A stretch of DNA of 64,000 nt from Treponema sp. (lineage in GTDB: Bacteria; Spirochaetota; Spirochaetia; Treponematales; Treponemataceae), in the NCBI GenBank assembly GCA_016290335.1, contig JAEETM010000008.1, positions 1-64,000 on the forward strand, read 5' to 3'. The notes under the pieces were generated by a model. The model saw only the letters and a list, made by a program, of their open reading frames with translations, was not told where the DNA came from and did no database searches. The stretch's first letter is position 1; each line of letters begins with the position of its first letter. A program made the translations under genes and the position numbers. Shown here piece by piece: positions 41,564 to 48,156 of this stretch.

Positions 41564-41667
41564 AGAAAGGCATTCGCAATCTAGCGTCTTGCCTCCGTAT
41601 AGATTTTAAGTCCTTACGGACTAAGCTCGTCACGTTGGTTTGAAGCGTTGTGGCGGGCTATTTTTTT
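41564..41667 (+). ncRNA. Candidate structured RNA of about 104 nt
   Basis: There is no credible reading frame between the promoter at 41529 and the T-run at 41661, yet the sequence can fold into three consecutive hairpins. The first is 41568-41594: AGGCA with TGCCT, an internal loop, then CGC with GCG. The second is 41609-41622: AGTCC and GGACT with loop TTAC. The third is the terminator stem at 41624-41659. This could be a free-standing small RNA, or a leader with an attenuator for the broken nuclease gene 200 nt downstream. It matches no RNA family I can name. Confidence 0.45.
41624..41667 (+). terminator. Intrinsic terminator of the candidate RNA
   Basis: AGCTCGTCAC (41624-41633) pairs with GTGGCGGGCT (41650-41659) over 10 bp including two G-U pairs. 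One A and seven T (41661-41667) follow. Confidence 0.7.
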
Positions 41668-41707
41668 ATCCGTTTCCTTTTCTTCTTTTTCTTTCGGAGA
41701 AGGCGCG

Positions 41708-41831
41708 AGATAATGTTGATGATTATCTGAATTGCTGTAAGCAGCAAATCCAAAGCTTCATACAAATAAATAACATAATTTTATAAACTTTTTTTCTCCA
41801 AAAATGGTCCGAAATCTCAAACTTTTGAGAT
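41708..41831 (+). other. Palindrome-rich leader before the broken nuclease gene
   Basis: Three short hairpins: AGATAAT/ATTATCT (41708-41728), TTGCTG/CAGCAA (41732-41747) and ATCTCAAA/TTTGAGAT (41814-41831). The middle one resembles the hairpin just after the gene at 42801-42824, so the gene is bracketed by related stems. No coding region is visible here. Confidence 0.45.
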
Positions 41832-41870
41832 ATTAATAGTGTGGGATTTATTCCTGCAAGGAGAGCATGG

Positions 41871-42794
41871 ATGAGTTTAAATGAAAATTATGATTTGTAT
41901 GATGACGATGATGAACAGACCTTTGGAGGCCAGTTTTCAAAGCCGTGGAAAGAGCTGACGTTTGCAGACAACTTTCTTTTCTGCAAGATTATGGAAGATG
42001 AAACAATCTGCCGGCAGCTTTTGGAAATCCTTCTTCCGATTAAGATTGGAAGGATAGAGTATCTTTCAACCGAAAAAGAGTTTCATCCATCATATCGAGG
42101 ACGGAGCATTCGGTTGGGCGTGTTTCTCAAGGATTCAGATCGTATGTTTGACATTGAGATTCAGACTTCGGGCTTTAAGAATCTTCCTCTGCGTGCAAGG
42201 TTTTATCAGGGTGCAATAGATGCTTCTACTACAAAAACAAGAGCTAAGTTTTCTACTCTAAAAGAAAGCTATGTATTGTTCATCTGTAAAGGGGACCCGT
42301 TTGACTGAGATATCCCTGTGTACACTGTTAAACAGACGTTCCAGGAAAAGCCAGAACTTCTTTATGATGACAGAACCCACAAAGTGTTTTATAATTGTAA
42401 GGCATACGAAGTTGCGGATGATGAAGATTTAAAGGGGCTGATGGAGTTCATCCAGACAAACAAGGCCACCACAGATTTTTCGCGCACACTGGAACAGAAC
42501 GTAAAGGTAGCTAAGCAGAACACCAGATGGGAGGAAGAGTATATGTACTTCTGTGATGTTTTGGAAGAAGAAAAAGAAAAGGTCAGAAGAGTCGCATGGA
42601 AAGAAGGTCTTGCAGAAGGCAAAGCTGAAGGACGAGCAGAAGGATTGAACTTAGGTAGAGCTGAAGGTGAACATTTAAAAGCAGTTGAATCAGCAAAAAA
42701 TATGTTAATTATGAAACTTGGTACAATAGAACAAATTGCACAAGCTACAGGACTTTCAATTGAAGAAGTTCAGAATCTATCTTTAGAACAATAA
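41871..42794 (+). pseudogene. PD-(D/E)XK nuclease family 'transposase' (Rpn-like), interrupted by TGA
   Basis: One frame of 308 codons encodes a PD-(D/E)XK nuclease of the PDDEXK_2/Rpn group, which is associated with recombination or mobile elements. The ATG at 41871 has AAGGAG at 41858-41863. The first part includes ELTFADNFLFCKIM, LPIKIGRIEYLSTEK and the active-site strand MFDIEIQ. A TGA at 42306-42308 stops it after CKGDPFD. The frame then continues without shift into DIPVYTVKQTF, the expected continuation, through a charged region with the repeat EGKAEGRAEG to a typical C-terminus (TIEQIAQATGLSIEEVQNL). A single base change explains the stop. It is most likely a recent nonsense mutation; a GTG at 42318 could allow a 158-residue fragment to be made. 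Confidence 0.85.
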
Positions 42795-42824
42795 AAAAAA
42801 TGAACTGCTGTAACCAGCAGTTCA
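42793..42824 (-). terminator. Intrinsic terminator of the yhfC-merR-ybjQ operon
   Basis: TGAACTGCTG and CAGCAGTTCA (42801-42810, 42815-42824) form a perfect 10-bp stem with a 4-nt loop. On the minus strand a run of eight T follows (A-run at 42793-42800). It ends the leftward operon 20 nt after the ybjQ stop. Confidence 0.85.
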
Positions 42825-42843
42825 GACATTCCAGTGCTCCCAC

Positions 42844-43158
42844 CTAATTCTTAAACTTCACGGCAGTTCCGTAGGCTACGACCTCGGCGGCGTTTTGCAT
42901 AACGGCGGAAGAACCGTATCGTACACCGACCACGGCATCGGCGCCAAGTGCGGTAGCTTCATCAACCATTCGTTTTGTAGCAATCTGGCGGGCTTCGTTG
43001 AGCATTTCGGTGTAGCCGGTAATTTCACCACCAACAAGGGTTTTTAAGGCAGCCATAAAATCGCGGCCAAAGTTTTTAGACTGAACAATTGTTCCCTTTA
43101 CCATTCCAAGTGGTTCAAAATCCTTACCAGGAATTGAATCAATACTTACGAGCATCAT
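42844..43158 (-). CDS. YbjQ/UPF0145 family protein
   Basis: A 104-residue protein of the YbjQ family, annotated in databases as a putative heavy-metal-binding domain; its function is unproven. Typical parts: EPLGMVKGTIVQSKNFGRDF, GEITGYTEMLNEARQIATKRM and the conserved ALGADAVVGVRYGSS. I place the start at 43158 because GGAGGTG precedes that ATG at good distance; an upstream ATG at 43173 would fall on the ribosome site itself. The gene overlaps the end of merR by 20 nt, so the two are translationally linked. It is the last gene of the operon. Confidence 0.88.
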   Translation of the reverse strand: MMLVSIDSIPGKDFEPLGMVKGTIVQSKNFGRDFMAALKTLVGGEITGYTEMLNEARQIATKRMVDEATALGADAVVGVRYGSSAVMQNAAEVVAYGTAVKFKN

Positions 43159-43783
43159 ACTCTTCACCTCCATTTATTTCCTTAAATCTCTGGACAAGTA
43201 CAACAACTGTCCCGATTATTAAACACAAAATAATTGCTCCTACAAACAGAACAGGAACCAGAGCTCTTGAATCAGAGCGGACAGCAATAAGCATCATTCC
43301 TAAGACCCACAGCATTAGCACGCAAAATGCAAGTGCACCAATAACGGCTCCTGTTTTTTTCTTTCTGTTTATATCTTCTTTTTCAATATCTACAAACTTA
43401 GTTCCTTCTGCTTCCATTTTTTCCATCTCCGTAAGATAGCGCGAAGCTTCAAGAGAGTTCAAATCAGAACCTTCATCTCGCAGCCGCAGACAAAGCTCTT
43501 TCATAACCTCGGCATTCTGCTCTTCCTTTTCAATCCGCTCAATCTGTACCGTCATACTCTGCGCCACGCTCAGCTTGCCATCCTGCAAAAGTCTGATTTC
43601 TTCAATCGGTATCGAAAGCTTACGCAAAAGCTTTATTTTTTCCAGCGTCCTTACATCAGCCAGCGAATATTCCCTGTAGTCGTTTTCGGGATTCCGCTTT
43701 GGACACAAGAGCCCCTGGTCTTCGTAAAACCGTATGTTTTTCTTTGTGATTCCGACCAGCTCTTCAACCTGATAAATCTTCAT
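43139..43783 (-). CDS. Membrane-tethered MerR-family regulator
   Basis: 214 residues. The MerR winged-helix DNA-binding domain spans about 1-70 (YQVEELVGITKKNIRFYEDQ, then YSLADVRTLEKIKLLRKL). A coiled coil follows at about 72-105 (MTVQIERIEKEEQNAEVMKEL), then an acidic linker. Unusually for MerR, the C-terminus has two hydrophobic helices, at about 145-168 and 174-197, preceded by RKKK. The regulator should therefore sit in the inner membrane with its DNA-binding head in the cytoplasm. Its start lies 4 nt after the stop of the intramembrane protease YhfC. A MerR-type promoter stands before that operon, so autoregulation is likely. Proteolytic release from the membrane is inference. Confidence 0.88.
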   Translation of the reverse strand: MKIYQVEELVGITKKNIRFYEDQGLLCPKRNPENDYREYSLADVRTLEKIKLLRKLSIPIEEIRLLQDGKLSVAQSMTVQIERIEKEEQNAEVMKELCLRLRDEGSDLNSLEASRYLTEMEKMEAEGTKFVDIEKEDINRKKKTGAVIGALAFCVLMLWVLGMMLIAVRSDSRALVPVLFVGAIILCLIIGTVVVLVQRFKEINGGEEYDARKY

Positions 43784-43787
43784 ACTA

Positions 43788-44618
43788 TTATTTTATCACA
43801 CTTTCCGTTGCGGAGCATTCTTTTTGTTCCGCATTCTTTTTCCATACAGCCACCGCCAACACTACAACCGCAGCCGTAAGAACATACAAGGAAGCTTCAA
43901 TAATCACGGCATTTATTTTCATCATCGCAAGTGTTGCCACAACAGCATCAACAGCAAAATGGATGATGAGAGCAATAGGGTAGAAATACCACTTATCCTT
44001 ATTCTTAGCACTAAACCACACAAGCACAGAAAACGAAATATGAAGTGCAACAGCAGGAATACGTTCAATCACACCAGCGGCCAGAGAAAGCGGCTTTGCA
44101 GAAATAAGGGTTGATAAGGTTTGCTCCATTGTGGCAAGCTTGTCCCCGCTTAAACTTTCGGTGATAAGCGCTGTATTTCCTGTGTTAATCATCACCGAAA
44201 GAACAATATTTGTTATTGCGACTGCAAAAAGAAGATAAAATGCTTCGAACCCACCATGACCTGCACCGTACATAAGGGATGTGGTATCATCATCCTGCGT
44301 TTTTTTAAGGATTGTCTTAAACGCCACAAAACGACCTGTTTCTTCAAATAATCCTGCCATAAATCCGCCGTACAAACCGTACAAAAGCGGTTTTGCCATA
44401 AGAGCCTGAGCCCGTCCACCGCCAAGGATGATTGCGTGTAAGGCTCCTTCCAGTACGAGTGCAAAAATTATAAAAACCCCGCAGCCAATGAAAAACGGCT
44501 TAATCTGGCAATTGTACTTTTTGCGGTAAAAGATGAATAATCCCACTGGAATTGCAACTGCAAATAAAATTGAGATTCCCATTGCAACAAAGCTTAAAGC
44601 TGGAACTGAACCTGTCAT
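43788..44618 (-). CDS. yhfC: YhfC-family intramembrane protease
   Basis: A 276-residue polytopic protein matching the YhfC family, a group of predicted intramembrane proteases related to the CPBP/PrsW glutamic type. Conserved polar residues lie inside helices: GLFEETGRF (Glu92, Glu93, Arg96), GAGHGGFEAFYL (His121, Glu125), Glu185-Arg186, ALHISFS (His193) and IIHFAVDA (His220, Asp224). About seven to eight membrane spans are visible. GGAGGT lies just before the ATG at 44618. First gene of the operon with merR and ybjQ. The substrate is unknown; the adjacent membrane-bound MerR is the obvious candidate. Confidence 0.85.
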   Translation of the reverse strand: MTGSVPALSFVAMGISILFAVAIPVGLFIFYRKKYNCQIKPFFIGCGVFIIFALVLEGALHAIILGGGRAQALMAKPLLYGLYGGFMAGLFEETGRFVAFKTILKKTQDDDTTSLMYGAGHGGFEAFYLLFAVAITNIVLSVMINTGNTALITESLSGDKLATMEQTLSTLISAKPLSLAAGVIERIPAVALHISFSVLVWFSAKNKDKWYFYPIALIIHFAVDAVVATLAMMKINAVIIEASLYVLTAAVVVLAVAVWKKNAEQKECSATESVIK

Positions 44619-44637
44619 AATTGACCTCCAAAATCAG

Positions 44638-44665
44638 TGTCATTGTCGGACTTGATCCGCCAATC
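44638..44665 (+). repeat. REP-like palindrome, variant copy
   Basis: Arms ATTGTCGGA and TCCGCCAAT around CTTGA pair with one mismatch. It lies in the untranslated leader of yhfC, between promoter and start. Confidence 0.65.
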
Positions 44666-44681
44666 TCTTGTTTCTACCTTA

Positions 44682-44712
44682 ATCTTAAGGCTTCCACCAA
44701 CTAGAAGGTCAA
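44682..44712 (-). promoter_or_regulatory. MerR-type promoter with 19-bp spacer before yhfC-merR-ybjQ
   Basis: On the minus strand: TTGACC (44707-44712), a spacer of exactly 19 bp, and TAAGAT (44682-44687). The over-long spacer holds an inverted repeat with arms CTTC and GAAG (44704-44707 and 44691-44694). This is the arrangement known for MerR-family activators such as CueR and ZntR, which twist the DNA to realign the two boxes. A second palindrome, CCTTAA/TTAAGG (44677-44690), covers the -10 box. The natural regulator is the MerR encoded by the operon itself. Confidence 0.78.
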
Positions 44713-44742
44713 GAAAAATTTTAAAAAAAAAGAAAAAAAATG

Positions 44743-45180
44743 CTATTTTTTGCCGTGGATTGTAATCCCCGAAGGATCTGTCTTATAATTCGTCACTATA
44801 TCGTAGGCTGTATCGTAATCCTTGCAGAGAATGTAAAGCTTAATTCCTATAACGCTCGTGCCGGCACCGGTCAATCCACCGTAGATATTGTTCATGTGCT
44901 CGCCTTCGGTATAAGTAGGGATATTTTCTGCATTCAAAAGGCTCCGGATAATGGCGCAATCCTGATGAGAAGCAAGTGTCAAAAACAGCTGATACGGTTC
45001 GCCGGCTTTTGTCTGCTCAAAAAATGCCTTTTCAAAATCGGGCATGGAATCTTCTGGCGTTTTATTGTCAGCCTCAAGATTTTTTTCAGCTTTATTATCT
45101 TTATGATTTTTAATGTATTTGTTATATAGAAGAAAACCAAAAATGGCGACCAGAATCAGAGCAATAAGAGTAATCTGCAT
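44743..45180 (-). CDS. DUF2007-domain protein with N-terminal membrane helix
   Basis: 145 residues. One membrane helix at about 3-20 (TLIALILVAIFGFLLYN), a charged linker, then a DUF2007 'putative signal transducing' domain at about 65-140: FLTLASHQDCAIIRSLLNAENIPTY and IKLYILCKDYDTAYDIV. Domains of this type resemble a small ferredoxin-like fold of unknown role. GGGAGGT precedes the ATG. A T-rich stretch follows the stop but no clear terminator, and the yhfC promoter begins 31 nt downstream, so some read-through into that operon is possible. Confidence 0.75.
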   Translation of the reverse strand: MQITLIALILVAIFGFLLYNKYIKNHKDNKAEKNLEADNKTPEDSMPDFEKAFFEQTKAGEPYQLFLTLASHQDCAIIRSLLNAENIPTYTEGEHMNNIYGGLTGAGTSVIGIKLYILCKDYDTAYDIVTNYKTDPSGITIHGKK

Positions 45181-45297
45181 GGAGATAACCTCCCGTAAAC
45201 TTTATTGTAAACAATATAACATATTTTTAGTCAAAATCATATAAGAATTATACAAAAATCGTGTAAAATCCTCATATAAAAACGACGCAAACTCGGT

Positions 45298-45303
45298 TAT
45301 AAT
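45298..45303 (+). promoter_or_regulatory. Candidate -10 box for the GH39 gene
   Basis: A consensus TATAAT 42 nt before the ATG at 45346; no convincing -35 box is seen at 16-18 nt upstream. Confidence 0.35.
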
Positions 45304-45345
45304 GAGCACATAAACGGGTACAAACTTAAAGTCTGGGAGAAAAAC

Positions 45346-46977
45346 ATGAATTACAAAATCACAGGAAAAGAAAACATCAACTTTAATAACAACGCCTTTT
45401 ACTGCATTGGTACTGGCCGCATGGGACTCGCCCTTCAAAAGCAATATTACGAGCAGCTCAAGCTTGTTCAGGATACAATCGGCTTTGAGCATATCCGCGG
45501 GCACGGGCTTTTCAGCAAGGATATGTTTATTTATCACGAGTATGCGGCTTCGGGAAAGTTTTATCCGGGTGGAAAAATCCCAGAAAACGAAGAGATTTGC
45601 GTTGAATACAATTGGACTTACCTTGATATGGTTATGGATTCTTACAAGGAGCTAAAAATCCGTCCTTTTATTGAACTTGGTTTTATGCCGGACCAGCTTG
45701 CAAGCGGAGAACAGACTGTTTTTTACTGGAAGGGAAATGTTACGCCGCCAAGTAGTTACGACCGCTGGTGTGACCTTGTAAGGGCAACTTTGCTGCATTT
45801 GATTGAGCGCTACGGTAGGGATGAAGTGGTGCAGTGGCCGGTTGAAGTTTGGAACGAGCCGAATCTTACTGCTTTCTGGAAGGATGCTGACCAGAAGGAG
45901 TATTTTAAACTTTACGATAAGACTTCGCGCGCTGTAAAAGAGGTTGATGAGCGGTTTAAAGTTGGCGGTCCTGCGGTTTGCGGTGGCACGGACAAAGAGT
46001 GGGTTACGGCTTTCCTTGAGTATGTGCGTGATAATGATTGCCCGCTTGATTTTGTAAGTCGCCATCATTATACAACAGAGAATCCGGCGCACGATGGACA
46101 TTATGGATACCCTAAGCTGCACGCTAAGGAGAAGTGTTTTGAACAACTGGAAGCTACCCGCGGAATTGTAGACTCGTTCCCTCAGTTTAAGGATATGGAT
46201 ATTCACGTTACCGAGTTCAACACCTCTTACATTCCAAATGCACCAGTTCATGATATGAATCTTAATGCCGCCTACATTGCAAACATGCTTTCCACCTTTG
46301 GCGATAACCACAAATCGTATTCCTACTGGACTTTCGGTGATATTTTCGAAGAGTTTGGCGTTCCTTACACACCTTTTCACGGCGGTTTCGGCCTTGTTGC
46401 CAACGGCCTCATTCCAAAGCCAACCTTCTGGACCTTCGCCTTCTACAAAAAACTCCTCAAAGATTACGAAAAATGCGTTTTGCGAACGCCGGAATGTATT
46501 GTGGTGCAGTGCAGGGATGAGAACAAAGATTGTGAAGGCAGCCTGAATGGAGATGCCACTTACTTCAAGGGAATCGCCTGGAATGTAGATACAGAAATGT
46601 CTGGTAAAGAAATAGAACTTAATCTTGAGCTTCCGCTCGGGTTCGCTGATGATGGTAATGCCGGTTCTGCAACTGCAACTTGTTCCGGTTCAGGTACAAC
46701 TGCTACTGCTGTTGTGCCGCCGAACGTCCTAATCACTCAGCTTGTTGACGAAGAAGTCTGCAATCCTCTTAAAATCTGGCACGATTTAGGCGAACACGCA
46801 AACCCTTCTGCCGACGAAGTTGCCCTTTTACGCTCCGCCGCAAATCCTTTTGTCCAGACAAAACGCTGTGGCAACAAAATCAACCTGACCTTGAAAGAAA
46901 ACGCAGTCTGCTACTTTGAAATAAAAACCGCCCCAATCATCAGCGACCGCGGGTATGAGTATGGAAGGTTGGAGTAG
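45346..46977 (+). CDS. Glycoside hydrolase family 39, beta-xylosidase-like
   Basis: A 543-residue enzyme of GH39, a retaining (beta/alpha)8-barrel family that includes beta-xylosidases. Visible landmarks: FEHIRGHGLFSKDM near the N-terminus, the acid/base WPVEVWNEPN (Glu171), VSRHHYTT (His240, His241), and the nucleophile strand IHVTEFNTSY (Glu290). A typical SYWTFGDIFEEFG follows, then a C-terminal beta domain. There is no signal peptide, so it probably acts in the cytoplasm on imported xylo-oligosaccharides. GGGAG at 45333-45337 supports the start. It stands alone; no transporter or regulator lies beside it. The exact substrate (xylose, iduronate or other) cannot be told from motifs. Confidence 0.9.
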   Translation: MNYKITGKENINFNNNAFYCIGTGRMGLALQKQYYEQLKLVQDTIGFEHIRGHGLFSKDMFIYHEYAASGKFYPGGKIPENEEICVEYNWTYLDMVMDSYKELKIRPFIELGFMPDQLASGEQTVFYWKGNVTPPSSYDRWCDLVRATLLHLIERYGRDEVVQWPVEVWNEPNLTAFWKDADQKEYFKLYDKTSRAVKEVDERFKVGGPAVCGGTDKEWVTAFLEYVRDNDCPLDFVSRHHYTTENPAHDGHYGYPKLHAKEKCFEQLEATRGIVDSFPQFKDMDIHVTEFNTSYIPNAPVHDMNLNAAYIANMLSTFGDNHKSYSYWTFGDIFEEFGVPYTPFHGGFGLVANGLIPKPTFWTFAFYKKLLKDYEKCVLRTPECIVVQCRDENKDCEGSLNGDATYFKGIAWNVDTEMSGKEIELNLELPLGFADDGNAGSATATCSGSGTTATAVVPPNVLITQLVDEEVCNPLKIWHDLGEHANPSADEVALLRSAANPFVQTKRCGNKINLTLKENAVCYFEIKTAPIISDRGYEYGRLE

Positions 46978-46997
46978 GATTGGGCTTGGTTTAAAAT

Positions 46998-47028
46998 AAA
47001 AAAACGCTTACACAAAAATGTAAGCGTT
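46998..47028 (-). terminator. Intrinsic terminator of the tRNA gene
   Basis: AACGCTTACA (47003-47012) and TGTAAGCGTT (47019-47028) form a perfect 10-bp stem with a 6-nt loop. On the minus strand it is followed by seven T. It begins 5 nt after the tRNA end. It may also slow rightward transcription from the GH39 gene. Confidence 0.88.
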
Positions 47029-47033
47029 AGTTA

Positions 47034-47106
47034 TAGCGGAGGGTGGACTCGAACCACCGACCTTCAGGTTATGAGCCTGACGAGCTGCCAACTGCTCTAC
47101 CCCGCG
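47034..47106 (-). tRNA. Initiator tRNA-fMet (CAT)
   Basis: A complete cloverleaf on the minus strand. The acceptor CGCGGGG pairs with CTCCGC from position 2 on, while C1 faces U72 unpaired, the mark of an initiator tRNA. The D stem GAGC/GCTC has the A11-U24 pair also typical of initiators. The anticodon loop is CTCATAA, and the T arm GGTGG TTCGAGT CCACC is regular. The discriminator is A, and CCA is not encoded. The anticodon stem has only two of the usual three G-C pairs next to the loop; the third is A29-U41. It has its own promoter and terminator. Confidence 0.93.
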
Positions 47107-47120
47107 GCGTAATTGTGCGT

Positions 47121-47149
47121 ATTATATGGGTAATAAAAAAAAAAGTCAA
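47121..47149 (-). promoter_or_regulatory. Strong promoter of the initiator tRNA
   Basis: On the minus strand: TTGACT (47144-47149), a 17-nt spacer, and TATAAT (47121-47126). The mature tRNA begins 14 nt downstream of the -10 box, leaving a 5' leader of only a few nucleotides. Confidence 0.82.
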
Positions 47150-47264
47150 TAGCGAAACTGCACATTCATTGTCACAAAACCAAACATTTAGTGTTACGAA
47201 ATAGAATGACTTTTTTTTGATTTTACATTATCTTTTATATGGAAATATTTTTTGGAGGTTGATT

Positions 47265-47531
47265 ATGGCAGAGCAGAAGCTTGAAGAAACTGTAAAAGAA
47301 GCTCTTGATATGTTCAGACCGCAGCTGCAGGCAGATGGCGGAGATATGGAATATGTTGGAATTGATGAGCAGAACCGCGTACATCTGAATCTTACTGGTG
47401 CGTGCGGAAGCTGCCCAATGGCTACAATGACTTTGAAAATGGGTATTGAACGATATTTAAAGGACGCTTGCCCGGAAATCACAGAAGTTGTACAGGATAA
47501 TGCTGTAGATTACAAAGAGATGGAGTTCTAA
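47265..47531 (+). CDS. NifU C-terminal-domain iron-sulfur scaffold
   Basis: An 88-residue protein consisting only of the NifU C-terminal (Nfu) domain, which carries or transfers Fe-S clusters. FRPQLQADGGDMEYV and the cluster motif GACGSCPMATMTLKMGIE (Cys47, Cys50) are intact. I use the ATG at 47265, which has GGAGG at 47254-47258, rather than an upstream ATG at 47217. The stop overlaps the slyD start (TAATG), so the two are translationally coupled. Confidence 0.92.
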   Translation: MAEQKLEETVKEALDMFRPQLQADGGDMEYVGIDEQNRVHLNLTGACGSCPMATMTLKMGIERYLKDACPEITEVVQDNAVDYKEMEF

Positions 47532-48121
47532 TGCAGATTACAAAAGATAAGTTTGTTGCAATTCATTATACATTAAAGGACGAAAAAGGCGAGCAGATGG
47601 ATTCATCTGCTGGTGGTGAGCCACTTGCTTTTGTTTTTGGCCGAGGATATTTAATCACCGGTCTTGAAAACCGCCTTGAAGGAAAAACTGCCGGCGATAA
47701 GTTCAGCTGTACAATTCCGCCGGAGGAAGCTTACGGTCAGAGAGATGAAAGACTTGTTGCCGTTGTTCCGCTGAGTGAGTTTGATTGCGATGTAGAAGTT
47801 CAGGTTGGCATGCAGTTCCAGGTTACAACACCGGAAGGTCCTGCAATTGTTACCGTTGTAAAGGTTGATGGCGACAAAGTTACAATTGACGGTAACCACG
47901 AAATGGCCGGCAAAACCCTCAATTTTGATATTGAAGTTGTTGAAGTTCGCGACATGACCGAAGAGGAAGAAGCCCGACTTTTAATGTCACAGGGATGTGG
48001 CGGCGGATGCGGAGGCTGTGGCGGTTGCGGCGGCGGAGATTGTGGATCCGGCGACTGCGGCAACGGCGAAGGTGACTGTTGTGGTAACGGCGAAGGTGAT
48101 TGCGGCAACTGCAACAAATAG
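47531..48121 (+). CDS. slyD: FKBP-type peptidyl-prolyl isomerase SlyD with cysteine-rich tail
   Basis: 196 residues. The FKBP domain with its chaperone insert covers about 1-145: HYTLKDEKGEQMDSS, FVFGRGYLITGLENRL and PPEEAYGQRDERLVAVVP are typical SlyD segments. In other bacteria the SlyD tail is His-rich and binds nickel or other metals. Here the tail (about 155-196) is made of Gly, Cys, Asp, Asn and Glu, with ten cysteines (156, 160, 163, 166, 171, 176, 183, 184, 191, 194) and no His. It looks metallothionein-like. The gene shares TAATG with the Fe-S scaffold gene upstream, which fits a metal or cluster-handling role. That role is inferred. Confidence 0.9.
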   Translation: MQITKDKFVAIHYTLKDEKGEQMDSSAGGEPLAFVFGRGYLITGLENRLEGKTAGDKFSCTIPPEEAYGQRDERLVAVVPLSEFDCDVEVQVGMQFQVTTPEGPAIVTVVKVDGDKVTIDGNHEMAGKTLNFDIEVVEVRDMTEEEEARLLMSQGCGGGCGGCGGCGGGDCGSGDCGNGEGDCCGNGEGDCGNCNK

Positions 48122-48124
48122 CAT

Positions 48125-48151
48125 GTCATTATCGGGCTTGACCCGATAATC
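48125..48151 (+). repeat. REP-like palindrome, perfect copy
   Basis: Arms ATTATCGGG (48128-48136) and CCCGATAAT (48142-48150) around CTTGA, identical to the copy at 3974. It sits between the converging slyD and kinase-like genes and may serve as a bidirectional transcript end, although no T-run is present. Confidence 0.8.
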
Positions 48152-48156
48152 TGTTC

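Noticed and set aside
42306..42308. TGA read as selenocysteine or tryptophan
   Set aside because: All other genes here use TGA as a normal stop or are consistent with the standard code, the family has no known Sec at this place, and no downstream hairpin of the right kind is evident.
42318..42794. Separate gene of 158 codons starting at GTG
   Set aside because: It is in the same frame as the upstream part and matches the C-terminal half of the same nuclease family; better seen as the downstream piece of one broken gene.
45206..45234. A second 19-bp-spacer promoter (TTGACT with TACAAT, minus strand) before the DUF2007 gene
   Set aside because: The -10 box is poor and the spacer shows no MerR-like inverted repeat, so I do not count it.
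45652..46380. A 242-codon open frame opposite the GH39 gene
   Set aside because: The GH39 frame has intact catalytic motifs and a ribosome site; the opposing frame has neither.
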